A stretch of 13,370 nucleotides of DNA, from assembly GCA_017467745.1 (NCBI GenBank), contig JAFUKV010000128.1:1-13370 (forward strand), written 5' to 3'. Positions 6,964 through 13,370 of this stretch are shown piece by piece. Below the pieces are notes generated by a model. The model did not search any database. It was not told the origin of the DNA and was given only the letters and a program-made list of their open reading frames with translations. Every line of letters starts with the position of its first letter. Position 1 is the stretch's first letter. The DNA comes from Bacteroidaceae bacterium (GTDB lineage Bacteria; Bacteroidota; Bacteroidia; Bacteroidales; CHK158-818). The translations under genes were made by a program, and so were the position numbers.

Positions 6964-7440
6964 TTATTCAAAGCCTAAGGATTCTGCCACTACGGTAGGA
7001 AAGTCAACTGAGAACAGGTGTTCTTTTCCATCTTTTTCGCAAATTAACAAATCTGATATGTTTTCCGGTTTTACCTCTTTTATTTGCAGCCTCGAAATAT
7101 AAAAACGCAACGGCTCTTCTTTTAAATTACGAGCGATAAAGCACAACCGCTGATTTGTCAAGAAAAGAGTACCGGCCACCCACTTATCGGCACAATAGCA
7201 ACTGGCCGCAAATTCTTTCTCTAAAACCTCTTCGGGCAATAACGAGGGGGCGGACTGCTCATCTTCTCTGGGTTTTACCCGGCTCATAAAATGATTAGCC
7301 GCCACTAATAGAACAACGAAAACAAGTGCTTCCAATATTTTTTCAGTTCCCAACTTTCCGTCTGTAATAACGGAAATAAATATATACGCCGCCCCAATAG
7401 CCAAAGCGATCAAAAGATTTTTCTTTGTAGACTTTTTCAT
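6964..7440 (-). CDS. Small membrane protein with GRAM/PH-like domain
   Basis: A 158-residue protein from the ATG at 7440; a TTG four codons upstream is less likely. A basic N-terminus (MKKSTKK) is followed by two hydrophobic helices at about 8-25 and 37-54, so the protein should be a cytoplasmic-membrane hairpin. A charged linker (55-70) leads to a soluble C-terminal domain. Its GTLFLTNQRLCFIAR segment (90-104) is characteristic of bacterial GRAM/PH-like domains, which often bind lipids or proteins. Function is unknown. The gene is single, convergent with efp and divergent from the glycosyltransferase. After its TAA the same frame stays open for another 35 codons to a TAG at 6856-6858, so the protein may have been shortened. 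Confidence 0.72.
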   Translation of the reverse strand: MKKSTKKNLLIALAIGAAYIFISVITDGKLGTEKILEALVFVVLLVAANHFMSRVKPREDEQSAPSLLPEEVLEKEFAASCYCADKWVAGTLFLTNQRLCFIARNLKEEPLRFYISRLQIKEVKPENISDLLICEKDGKEHLFSVDFPTVVAESLGFE

Positions 7441-7499
7441 CTCAATATACAATTTAGCGCAAGATAGCGAATATTTCGCTCCGGATGAAAAATAATTAA

Positions 7500-7507
7500 T
7501 ATATTTG
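7500..7507 (+). promoter_or_regulatory. Probable -7 element for the glycosyltransferase gene
   Basis: TATATTTG is an exact TAnnTTTG match 26 bases before the TTG start at 7534. The -33 half is poor (TTTC-like about 22 bases upstream). The spacer 7441-7533 also has to hold the promoter of the divergent GRAM-like gene, for which I find no clear match. Confidence 0.5.
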
Positions 7508-7533
7508 CGTGTTATGAATTAAATAAAGTACTC

Positions 7534-8538
7534 TTGAAACTGAATTTTTCTATCATCATACCGGTGTATAACCGACCGGACGAGGTACGCGAATTGTTGG
7601 AAAGCCTGAAACAACAAACCGTAAAAAATTTTGAGGTTATTTTAGTGGAAGACGGTTCTTCGCAACGGTGCGATACCGTTGCCCGAGAATATGCCGACGA
7701 ATTGAACATTCGCTACTACTTTAAAGAAAACTCCGGACGAAGTAAAACCCGAAATGTAGGGATGGAGCGATCGTCGGGTAATTATCTGTTGTTTTTCGAC
7801 TCTGATTGCATTTTGCCGCCATTTTATTTTGAACGGTTAAACAATGCTCTGGAACAACACTATGTTGACTGTTTCGGAGGTCCGGACAAGGCACACGAAT
7901 CATTTACCGATTTGCAAAAAGCAATCAGCTACTCTATGACCTCTTTTTTTACTACCGGAGGCATACGAGGCGGTAAACAGGGACTTGAAAAATTTTCGCC
8001 CCGAACATTCAATATGGGTTTTTCTCGCGAGGTATATAAAAAAGTGGGAGGCTTTAAAGATATGTTCGGAGAGGATATAGATTTAAGTACTCGAATACGT
8101 AACGCCAGATTCTCTATCGCACTGATACGCGAGGTATTCGTTTATCACAAACGCCGTGTCAGTTTTCGCTCTTTTTTCAAGCAAGTTAAAGTATTCGGTA
8201 TGGCGCGCGTTTCGCTGTACCAGCTACACCCCGAAAGTTTGAAAATAGTGCATTTATTTCCTGCCGCATTCGTTATAGGATGCACGTTTTTATTGATTTC
8301 ATCTCTGTTTTGTCCATACGCATTACTACCGATAGCCTTGTGGGCGGGATTGTTATTCGCCGAATCGCTCATTAAAAACAAAAGCATAAAAATAGCACTC
8401 CTCTCCGTCGTTGCAGGTTTTATACAAATAAGCGGGTACGGTATAGGCTTTCTAAAAGCGTTTACCGAAAAAATCATTTTACATAAAAAAATAGATACGG
8501 AAAAAGAACTACGGAAACATTATAAGAAAACAAAATAG
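7534..8538 (+). CDS. Family 2 glycosyltransferase with C-terminal membrane segments
   Basis: A 334-residue protein with a GT-A fold domain at about 4-220. It begins with the GT2 signature FSIIIPVYNRPDEV, followed by ILVEDGSS (Asp40, nucleotide binding) and the metal-binding D89-S-D91 in LFFDSDC. ED at 180-181 lies in the acceptor/catalytic region, and KQVKVFGMAR at 216-225. The C-terminal third has about three hydrophobic segments (roughly 240-260, 263-280, 285-308), so it is membrane-anchored and probably transfers a sugar to a lipid-linked acceptor on the cytoplasmic side. Donor and acceptor cannot be predicted. The start is a TTG at 7534; no in-frame ATG precedes it, and the only nearby ATG (7514) is out of frame and ends after two codons. 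It appears monocistronic, followed by a hairpin. Confidence 0.9.
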   Translation: MKLNFSIIIPVYNRPDEVRELLESLKQQTVKNFEVILVEDGSSQRCDTVAREYADELNIRYYFKENSGRSKTRNVGMERSSGNYLLFFDSDCILPPFYFERLNNALEQHYVDCFGGPDKAHESFTDLQKAISYSMTSFFTTGGIRGGKQGLEKFSPRTFNMGFSREVYKKVGGFKDMFGEDIDLSTRIRNARFSIALIREVFVYHKRRVSFRSFFKQVKVFGMARVSLYQLHPESLKIVHLFPAAFVIGCTFLLISSLFCPYALLPIALWAGLLFAESLIKNKSIKIALLSVVAGFIQISGYGIGFLKAFTEKIILHKKIDTEKELRKHYKKTK

Positions 8539-8570
8539 CTGTTTAACGGTCGCTGCCCGGAAAAGAAAAT

Positions 8571-8589
8571 CCGGAAAAGAGTTTTCCGG
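8571..8589. terminator. Hairpin after the glycosyltransferase gene
   Basis: CCGGAAAA (8571-8578) and TTTTCCGG (8582-8589) form a perfect eight-pair stem with a three-base loop, 32 bases past the glycosyltransferase stop. The T tract after it is weak on the plus strand and stronger on the minus strand (ATTTTCTTTT). The left arm is part of a tandem repeat: CCGGAAAAGA occurs at 8557-8566 and 8571-8580. Confidence 0.5.
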
Positions 8590-8688
8590 TATTTCGGATA
8601 TTGTTCGACGAGTAATTGACCTCGGGGGAGATTAATCCGCTTATTACCGACCTGTTTTGTGTCTGTGATTATCTTTATTATAGTAGAA

Positions 8689-8702
8689 GGTATTGCAATA
8701 CC
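8689..8702. repeat. Perfect 14-base palindrome in gene-free gap
   Basis: GGTATTGCAATACC is identical to its reverse complement. It lies in the 278-base gap 8539-8816 between the glycosyltransferase and lpxH genes, which converge, so no promoter is expected there. Besides this palindrome and the hairpin at 8571-8589 I find nothing in the gap. Open frames of 60-80 codons on both strands look random, without start context or recognisable motifs. Confidence 0.5.
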
Positions 8703-8816
8703 GTTCGTGCGAAATATTATCGTAACTATATATTTTGAGCAAGCATGTATTATACGCAATATTCGGTACAATAAAGTTATAGTTGCGAAAAATTTTGTCT
8801 TAAAAACTACAAATTA

Positions 8817-9575
8817 CTATTTATTATCCGGCTCCTCAAAAATATCGAGGTAAAGTTGACCGTCCTCATCCAGAACGGCAAATGAAAAGTATTGTATCCA
8901 ATCGCCAAGTATAATGATACGGCTGTCTTTGCGCAACATTAAATCGAGCATAATATGGCGATGACCGAAGATAAAATAGTCAATATGTTCTTGTTGTAAA
9001 TATTTTTTGGCGTACTGTACTAAAAATTCATCCTGCTCGCCTTTATAATCTTCTTCCAAAGAGTTTCCTCTGCTATGAGACGACCAACGATGCGCAAAAG
9101 CGACCGTCCAACGCGGATGCACGCCGGCAAACAACCATTGACAAAAACGGCTGTGGAAAACGGTCTGCATTAATTTCATTGAAAACGGGAGACTGACGCC
9201 CGGTAAAACATCGCCATGCGCTAAAAAAAGCCTCTTCCCCGCCAAATTGCAAACCAAAGCCCCTTTATGCACAATAACGCCCAACTCCTGCGGTAAATAA
9301 TCGAATATCCAAATGTCGTGATTGCCAATAAACCAATGTACTTCTACGCCATTATCGGTAAGTTCGGCTATCTTTCCGAAAAAACGGGAAAACCCGCGCG
9401 GCACAACTGTTTTAAACTCGTACCAGAAGTCTAATACATCTCCCAACAGATAAATGGCAGAGGCTTTATTTTTAACCGAATCGAGCCAACGCACAACACG
9501 CATTTCCGTTTCACGAGGATTTTTCAATGTACGTGCTCCCAGATGCATATCTGAAAGAAAATATATTTTTTTCAT
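8817..9575 (-). CDS. lpxH: UDP-2,3-diacylglucosamine diphosphatase
   Basis: LpxH hydrolyses UDP-2,3-diacylglucosamine to lipid X and UMP, the fourth step of lipid A synthesis, at the inner face of the cytoplasmic membrane. It has 252 residues from the ATG at 9575; an in-frame upstream codon would add 15 residues unlike the family, and would overlap the preceding gene. The calcineurin-like metallophosphoesterase motifs are all present: SDMHLG (Asp9, His11), GDVLDFW (Asp46), GNHD (Asn85, His86), AHGD (His120) and GHRH (His205, His207). A Mn2+ dinuclear centre is therefore expected. The basic/aromatic insert at 125-170 is where LpxH forms its lipid-binding cap. It is last of the three minus-strand genes, ten bases after the MIP18 gene. 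Other calcineurin-like hydrolases share the motifs, but length and cap fit LpxH. Confidence 0.9.
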   Translation of the reverse strand: MKKIYFLSDMHLGARTLKNPRETEMRVVRWLDSVKNKASAIYLLGDVLDFWYEFKTVVPRGFSRFFGKIAELTDNGVEVHWFIGNHDIWIFDYLPQELGVIVHKGALVCNLAGKRLFLAHGDVLPGVSLPFSMKLMQTVFHSRFCQWLFAGVHPRWTVAFAHRWSSHSRGNSLEEDYKGEQDEFLVQYAKKYLQQEHIDYFIFGHRHIMLDLMLRKDSRIIILGDWIQYFSFAVLDEDGQLYLDIFEEPDNK

Positions 9576-9585
9576 CTGTTCTGTG

Positions 9586-9903
9586 TTATAAGAATCCCAA
9601 TTCCAATTTCGCCTCCTCACTCATCATATCTTTGTCCCATTCGGGTTCAAAAACGAGCTGTATATCCACATTTTTAACGTCATCTATACTTTCTATCTTC
9701 ATTCGTATATCCTCTACAATAAAATCGGCTGCCGGACAATTCGGGGCTGTAAGCGTCATATCTATTTTCACATTCTTATCGTCATCGACGTCCACTTTAT
9801 ATATGAGGCCTAAATCGTAAACATTTACCGGAATCTCCGGGTCGTAAACGGTTTTCAACATCTGCACTATCTTTTCTTCGACAGAAAGCAATTCATTTTC
9901 CAT
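9586..9903 (-). CDS. MIP18/DUF59-family iron-sulfur assembly protein
   Basis: A 105-residue cytosolic protein. It shows the MIP18 (DUF59) pattern: an N-terminal helix, KTVYDPEIPVNVYDLGLIY (17-35), TLTAPNCPAADFI with the conserved cysteine at 56, and a C-terminal VQL/VFEPEWDKDMMSEEAK block. Relatives (SufT, the eukaryotic MIP18 protein, the N-terminus of ApbC/Mrp) act in maturation or repair of Fe-S proteins. It has no fused P-loop domain, so it is a stand-alone SufT-like factor, and no other suf genes are visible. The ATG at 9903 is chosen over a TTG six codons upstream, which would lie inside the -7 promoter element. It is followed after ten bases by lpxH, so the two are probably cotranscribed. 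Functional link to lpxH is not evident. Confidence 0.9.
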   Translation of the reverse strand: MENELLSVEEKIVQMLKTVYDPEIPVNVYDLGLIYKVDVDDDKNVKIDMTLTAPNCPAADFIVEDIRMKIESIDDVKNVDIQLVFEPEWDKDMMSEEAKLELGFL

Positions 9904-9918
9904 ATTTATTATTTTTTG

Positions 9919-9950
9919 CAAAGTTAAATAAATCCGGAGTTATCTACAAT
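9919..9950 (-). promoter_or_regulatory. Promoter of the MIP18-lpxH pair
   Basis: On the minus strand ATTG (9947-9950) and TAACTTTG (9919-9926, an exact TAnnTTTG) are 20 bases apart. The -33 half overlaps the last codons of radC. The predicted leader before the ATG at 9903 is only about ten bases. It allows expression independent of radC. Confidence 0.55.
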
Positions 9951-10639
9951 TTTCCTTCATCTGCATAACTATAATATGTATGCTCACAGACAACGATATG
10001 ATCGAGAACTTTTATTCCTATCAATTCGGCCGAATGGTGTAACCGCTCCGTAAGTCTATTATCTTCTCCGCTGGGATTTATATTTCCCGAAGGATGATTA
10101 TGACAGAGAACAATGCCGGAAGCCAAATGTTCTATGGCCGGTTTTAGAATAAGACGAATATCGACATACGTAGCCGATACGCCGCCTTGACTTACCCGAA
10201 TCTTATTAATAACTCGGTTTTGCGCATTCAACAACAATATCCAGAACTCTTCGTAAGGCAAATCAACTAATAACGGATAAAAAATCCGGTAAATATCATT
10301 ACTGCACGCTATGCGCGGACGCTCGGGCAAATCATCCTCTTTACGTCGCCTGCCTAACTCTAACGCAGCGATAATGCTGATAGCTTTCGCTTCGCCTATC
10401 CCCTGAAACGAAGATGTTAAATCGGCTACCGAATATTTTCCCAATTGATTCAAATTATTGCCGGCGCTGTTCAAAATACGTTGCGACAATTCCACTGCCG
10501 TTTCATTCCGATTGCCCGAACCTATCAATATCGCAATCAATTCGGCCGTGCTCAACGCGCGAATACCTTGCAACAACATTTTTTCACGAGGGCGATCTTC
10601 GAGCGCCAATTCCGTTATCGTCAACTTTTGCTTTACCAT
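9944..10639 (-). CDS. radC: RadC-family JAB/JAMM-domain protein
   Basis: A 231-residue protein of the usual RadC length. The N-terminal part has a helix-hairpin-helix-like element, FQGIGEAKAISIIAALELGRR (78-98), suggesting DNA binding. The C-terminal JAB domain carries the complete zinc metalloprotease motif H180-x-H182-P-S-G...D193 (CHNHPSGNINPSGED), with an upstream acidic EEFW at 130-133. RadC was named for a repair phenotype in E. coli that was later reassigned to recG; its real activity is unsettled. It is first in the minus-strand set, 40 bases ahead of the MIP18 gene, and divergent from the GH127 gene. Confidence 0.95.
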   Translation of the reverse strand: MVKQKLTITELALEDRPREKMLLQGIRALSTAELIAILIGSGNRNETAVELSQRILNSAGNNLNQLGKYSVADLTSSFQGIGEAKAISIIAALELGRRRKEDDLPERPRIACSNDIYRIFYPLLVDLPYEEFWILLLNAQNRVINKIRVSQGGVSATYVDIRLILKPAIEHLASGIVLCHNHPSGNINPSGEDNRLTERLHHSAELIGIKVLDHIVVCEHTYYSYADEGKL

Positions 10640-10648
10640 AATTTTGTT

Positions 10649-10707
10649 TTCTGCCCTTAAACGCGGCAGAATAAACGAAAGTAACTAATCCATCTGTTTT
10701 ACGCAAA
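10649..10707 (-). promoter_or_regulatory. radC promoter and leader hairpin
   Basis: On the minus strand TTTG (10704-10707) and TACTTTCG (10676-10683, seven of eight matches) are 20 bases apart. The short leader that follows contains a seven-pair stem, 10649-10655 with 10665-10671, with a nine-base loop, ending nine bases before the ATG. A hairpin so near the start could lower translation, but this is inference. Confidence 0.45.
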
Positions 10708-10812
10708 TATGAGATAAATTTTTATTTACACCTGCTCCTTATCCTCAAAAAAATAAAATATAAAATCTTTTTTTTATAGAATCGCTCCCATGAATAAAGT
10801 AAAAATGCGATA

Positions 10813-10849
10813 TTTGTAACAAAATAAAGTGCCGAGATACAGTTATCTC
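10813..10849 (+). promoter_or_regulatory. Candidate control region of the GH127 gene
   Basis: TTTG (10813-10816) is followed after 21 bases by TACAGTTA (10838-10845), a six of eight match to TAnnTTTG. Overlapping the weak -7 is a perfect inverted repeat, GAGATA (10834-10839) and TATCTC (10844-10849) with a four-base centre. It looks operator-like and is placed where a bound regulator would block or recruit polymerase. The rest of 10708-10898 is AT-rich and holds no gene that I can see. Confidence 0.28.
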
Positions 10850-10898
10850 CCCAATAAAGCAGTTATTAACATTCCAAATAATTAATTGAATCCATTCT

Positions 10899-13370
10899 AT
10901 GAAAAGGACAAACTTCGTTTTCGCCTCCTTGTTAAGCCTATTCTGCGCTTGCCAGCAGCCGGAAAATGTAGAAAAATTGACTCCAATACCCTTTAACAGA
11001 GTAACAATTACCGATACCTTTTGGCATAACAGAATGAAAATCCAAAAAGAAACCCTTGTTCCTTTCTCTTTGGAAAAAACTAAACCGGCAGTAGACAACT
11101 TGCGCAAAACAGGGAACTTTTTAAAAGGCGTAAAAGACGAATTGCCTTTCGTGCACCGTTTCATAGCGTCAGACTTGTATAAAGTAATGGAAGGCGCCGC
11201 CTATTTACTGATGTTAGAGCCTGACCCCGCATTGGAAGCCCGGATGGACAGCATCATAGACATCATAGCCGATGCTCAGCAAGCGGACGGTTACCACTAT
11301 GAATCGCACATTACGGGAGTAAGCAAACAAGATGTAGGCGGAATGGGTACACGTCCTTACTCTTATGTGGTACACAGCCACGAATTATACAACATGGGAC
11401 ACATGTACGAAGCTGCCGTAGCTTATTATCAAGCTACCGGCAAGGATAAATGGCTGAAAGTAGCCGAAAAAAACGCTCGGCACATACAAAAAGTTTTTTT
11501 TGAAGGAGACCCGAATTATAACGACGGTAAACCGGTCAACCAAGCTCCGGGACACGAGGAGATAGAACTTGCGCTGGTAAAACTGTATCGGGTTACCGGC
11601 GACACGCTTTATTTGAACATGGCAAAACGTTTTATCGATATACGAGGCGTTACATACCGTCCCGAAGGTGAAGGCGTTATGAGACCCGACTACGCACAAC
11701 AACATTTGCCCGTGCGAGAACAAACAACGGCCGAAGGACACGCCGTGCGCGCTACATATTTATATTCAGGTATGGCGGATGTATCGGCTCAAACGGGCGA
11801 CGAATCTTTGCGCCCGGCATTAGAAAGCATCTGGCACAATATAGTAGATACTCGAATGCACATTACCGGCGGATTGGGCGCCGTTAAAAACATTGAAGCG
11901 ATCGGCCCCGAATATTTACTTCCGAATAAAGATACTTACGATGAAACTTGCGCCGCAGTAGGAAATGTGTTTTTCAACTACCGGATGTTTTTGATGGAGA
12001 AAGACGCCAAATATATGGATGTAGCCGAAGTTGCTTTATTTAACAACGTATTGGCGGGCGTGAATTTAGAAGGAAACCGATTTTTTTATGTAAACCCGTT
12101 AGAAGCTGACGGCATTACCCCGTTCAATCACGGAACTCCGGGACGTGCACCTTGGTTCGGGACGGCATGTTGCCCGTCGAACTTGGCACGCCTTATTCCG
12201 CAAATATCCGGTATGATGTACGCTCATACTTCCAACGAAATTTACTGCGCATTATATACAAGCAATAACACTGAGATTGATTTGGCAAACGGCAAAGTAG
12301 GTATTCGGCAAACTTCCGAATATCCTTTCGGCGAAACTGTTAAAATAGAACTGACGCCTGAACGGGAGGGGCAAGAGTTCGATTTGAAGATGCGCATCCC
12401 CACATGGACAAAAGATCAATTCGTTCCGGGCGAACTTTATCATTTTACCCAACCCACTCAACAAAAAGTATCCATAACCGTCAACGGCAAACCTGCGAAA
12501 TTATCCATTCATAAAGGGTTCGCCACTATTTCTCGAAAATGGTCGGCAGGAGATGTTATTGAATTAACTTTGCCCATGCCTATACGTTATTCGCAAGCTA
12601 TCGACAAAGTTGCCGATGACAGAGGTAAAATCTGTATATCGAGAGGTCCTATTCTTTATTGTGCAGAAGAATTCGGTAATGAAGCAGAAATGTTGAATCT
12701 GGCTATTCCGGAAAACTGTCAAGCGGAAGACGCAGGATTATCTACCGACGAACGGATAAAAAATATTCCGTTAATCAAAACCAGCGCAATAGAAAAAACA
12801 AAAGAGGGGCAGCAAGAGGTTACCTTATCGTTATTGCCCTATTTCGCATGGAATAATCGTGGAAACGGCGCCATGCAAATGTGGTTTTCCACAAACATAG
12901 ACTCGGTAAAATATACTGACCTCAAATTTCTGCGTTCAGGTAAGTTCAAAAATATAGAAGCCTCTTTCACTTACGGTAACGATTCGAAAATAGCCATCGG
13001 CGACAACTTGATACCCAAAAACTCGTTCGATACTTCTATCCCCCGTTGGACAAGTTGGCCGCAAACCGGAAAAGATCAATGGATAGAAATAGAGCTGGAA
13101 AAACCTGAAAGCATAGAAAGCGTTTCCGTTTACTGGTACGATGATAACGGCGGAGTAAAAATTCCTGTATCGTGGTCATTGCAATACAAAGAAAACGGCA
13201 ACTGGAAAAAATTTCCGCTCTACATAACCGACCAGTACAATACGTTCAAAGATCAATTCAATATGGTACATCCGGCGCAAAACATTACGGCCGAAGCTAT
13301 AAAAATCATGATGAAACCGCAAAAAGAATCGGCAGTCGGAATTTTAGAAGTAAACATAGATACAATGAAA
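10899..13370 (+). CDS. GH127-family glycosidase lipoprotein (probable beta-L-arabinofuranosidase), 3' end cut by window
   Basis: 824 codons are open to the window edge, all in one frame. Residues 1-17 are a signal sequence ending FCAC, so Cys18 is the likely lipidated residue. The GH127 (formerly DUF1680) domain follows from about residue 25 with an (alpha/alpha)6 barrel. EGHAVRATYLYSGMADV marks the family. The zinc/catalytic set is complete: Glu349 and Cys351 in DETC, and the Cys424-Cys425 pair in TACCPSNLARL. These are equivalent to the Glu and three Cys ligands of characterised GH127 enzymes, in which one Cys is the nucleophile. Beta-sandwich regions follow. From about 690 a segment with QWIEIELEKPESIESVSVYWYDD resembles an F5/8-type (CBM32-like) domain, and GILEV near the edge suggests only a few residues are missing. 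The expected role is release of beta-L-arabinofuranose from plant glycans at the cell envelope. No SusC/SusD genes are visible in the window. Confidence 0.92.
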   Translation, partial: MKRTNFVFASLLSLFCACQQPENVEKLTPIPFNRVTITDTFWHNRMKIQKETLVPFSLEKTKPAVDNLRKTGNFLKGVKDELPFVHRFIASDLYKVMEGAAYLLMLEPDPALEARMDSIIDIIADAQQADGYHYESHITGVSKQDVGGMGTRPYSYVVHSHELYNMGHMYEAAVAYYQATGKDKWLKVAEKNARHIQKVFFEGDPNYNDGKPVNQAPGHEEIELALVKLYRVTGDTLYLNMAKRFIDIRGVTYRPEGEGVMRPDYAQQHLPVREQTTAEGHAVRATYLYSGMADVSAQTGDESLRPALESIWHNIVDTRMHITGGLGAVKNIEAIGPEYLLPNKDTYDETCAAVGNVFFNYRMFLMEKDAKYMDVAEVALFNNVLAGVNLEGNRFFYVNPLEADGITPFNHGTPGRAPWFGTACCPSNLARLIPQISGMMYAHTSNEIYCALYTSNNTEIDLANGKVGIRQTSEYPFGETVKIELTPEREGQEFDLKMRIPTWTKDQFVPGELYHFTQPTQQKVSITVNGKPAKLSIHKGFATISRKWSAGDVIELTLPMPIRYSQAIDKVADDRGKICISRGPILYCAEEFGNEAEMLNLAIPENCQAEDAGLSTDERIKNIPLIKTSAIEKTKEGQQEVTLSLLPYFAWNNRGNGAMQMWFSTNIDSVKYTDLKFLRSGKFKNIEASFTYGNDSKIAIGDNLIPKNSFDTSIPRWTSWPQTGKDQWIEIELEKPESIESVSVYWYDDNGGVKIPVSWSLQYKENGNWKKFPLYITDQYNTFKDQFNMVHPAQNITAEAIKIMMKPQKESAVGILEVNIDTMK

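Noticed and set aside
8520..8771. Minus-strand 83-codon frame and plus-strand frame 8659-8853 in the gap before lpxH
   Set aside because: They overlap the ends of real genes, lack recognisable motifs and look random; the gap is best called non-coding.
10745..11164. 139-codon minus-strand frame opposite the start of the GH127 gene
   Set aside because: It is antisense to a clearly conserved signal peptide and catalytic domain, and its translation shows no family motif.
1..13370. Reassigned genetic code with UGA read as glycine or tryptophan
   Set aside because: Only one internal TGA occurs in all coding sequence here, and the gltX and 2649-3737 genes end with TGA at sensible places. A reassigned code would show many internal TGA codons.

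Overview
The window looks like a chromosomal segment from a member of the Bacteroidota, most likely order Bacteroidales. Three signs point there. Several intergenic spacers carry the TTTG / TAnnTTTG (-33/-7) promoter pattern of that phylum. Genes start without obvious Shine-Dalgarno sequences. The gene set (lipid A/Kdo enzymes, lipoproteins, a GH127 glycosidase lipoprotein, MIP18-family protein, RadC) is typical. I cannot name a genus from the sequence alone. I see no mobile element, CRISPR array, tRNA or rRNA.

Layout, left to right. 1-437 is non-coding and carries a long imperfect inverted repeat (275-379) plus a downstream segment able to form an overlapping pseudoknot or alternative hairpin. 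It lies directly upstream of a small gene (438-932) whose C-terminus resembles sigma-70 region 4. A 200-base spacer with further stem-loops leads to gltX (1135-2652), which overlaps by four bases an uncharacterised exported, probably beta-barrel protein (2649-3737), followed by waaA (3757-4998). This is a probable three-gene operon. Facing it, with overlapping stop codons, is an M23 lipoprotein endopeptidase (4995-5762, minus), then rpmH (5884-6045, minus) with its own terminator. rpmH and efp diverge from a shared spacer containing the two clearest promoters in the window.

efp (6236-6802) is full length and well conserved except for an in-frame TGA at codon 47, where EF-P normally has glycine. 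A strong bidirectional terminator separates it from a convergent small membrane protein with a GRAM/PH-like domain (6964-7440, minus). A family 2 glycosyltransferase (7534-8538) starts with TTG. A 278-base gene-free gap holds a hairpin and a perfect 14-base palindrome. A minus-strand cluster follows: radC (10639 to 9944), a MIP18/DUF59 Fe-S assembly protein (9903 to 9586) and lpxH (9575 to 8817). A divergently transcribed GH127 lipoprotein, probably a beta-L-arabinofuranosidase (10899 to beyond 13370), runs off the right edge.

Functional themes: envelope construction (WaaA and LpxH for Kdo-lipid A, M23 peptidase for peptidoglycan, the outer-membrane-like protein, the GT2), translation (GltX, L34, EF-P) and glycan use (GH127). 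The observations most worth checking are the in-frame stop in efp and the structured leader before the sigma-like gene.
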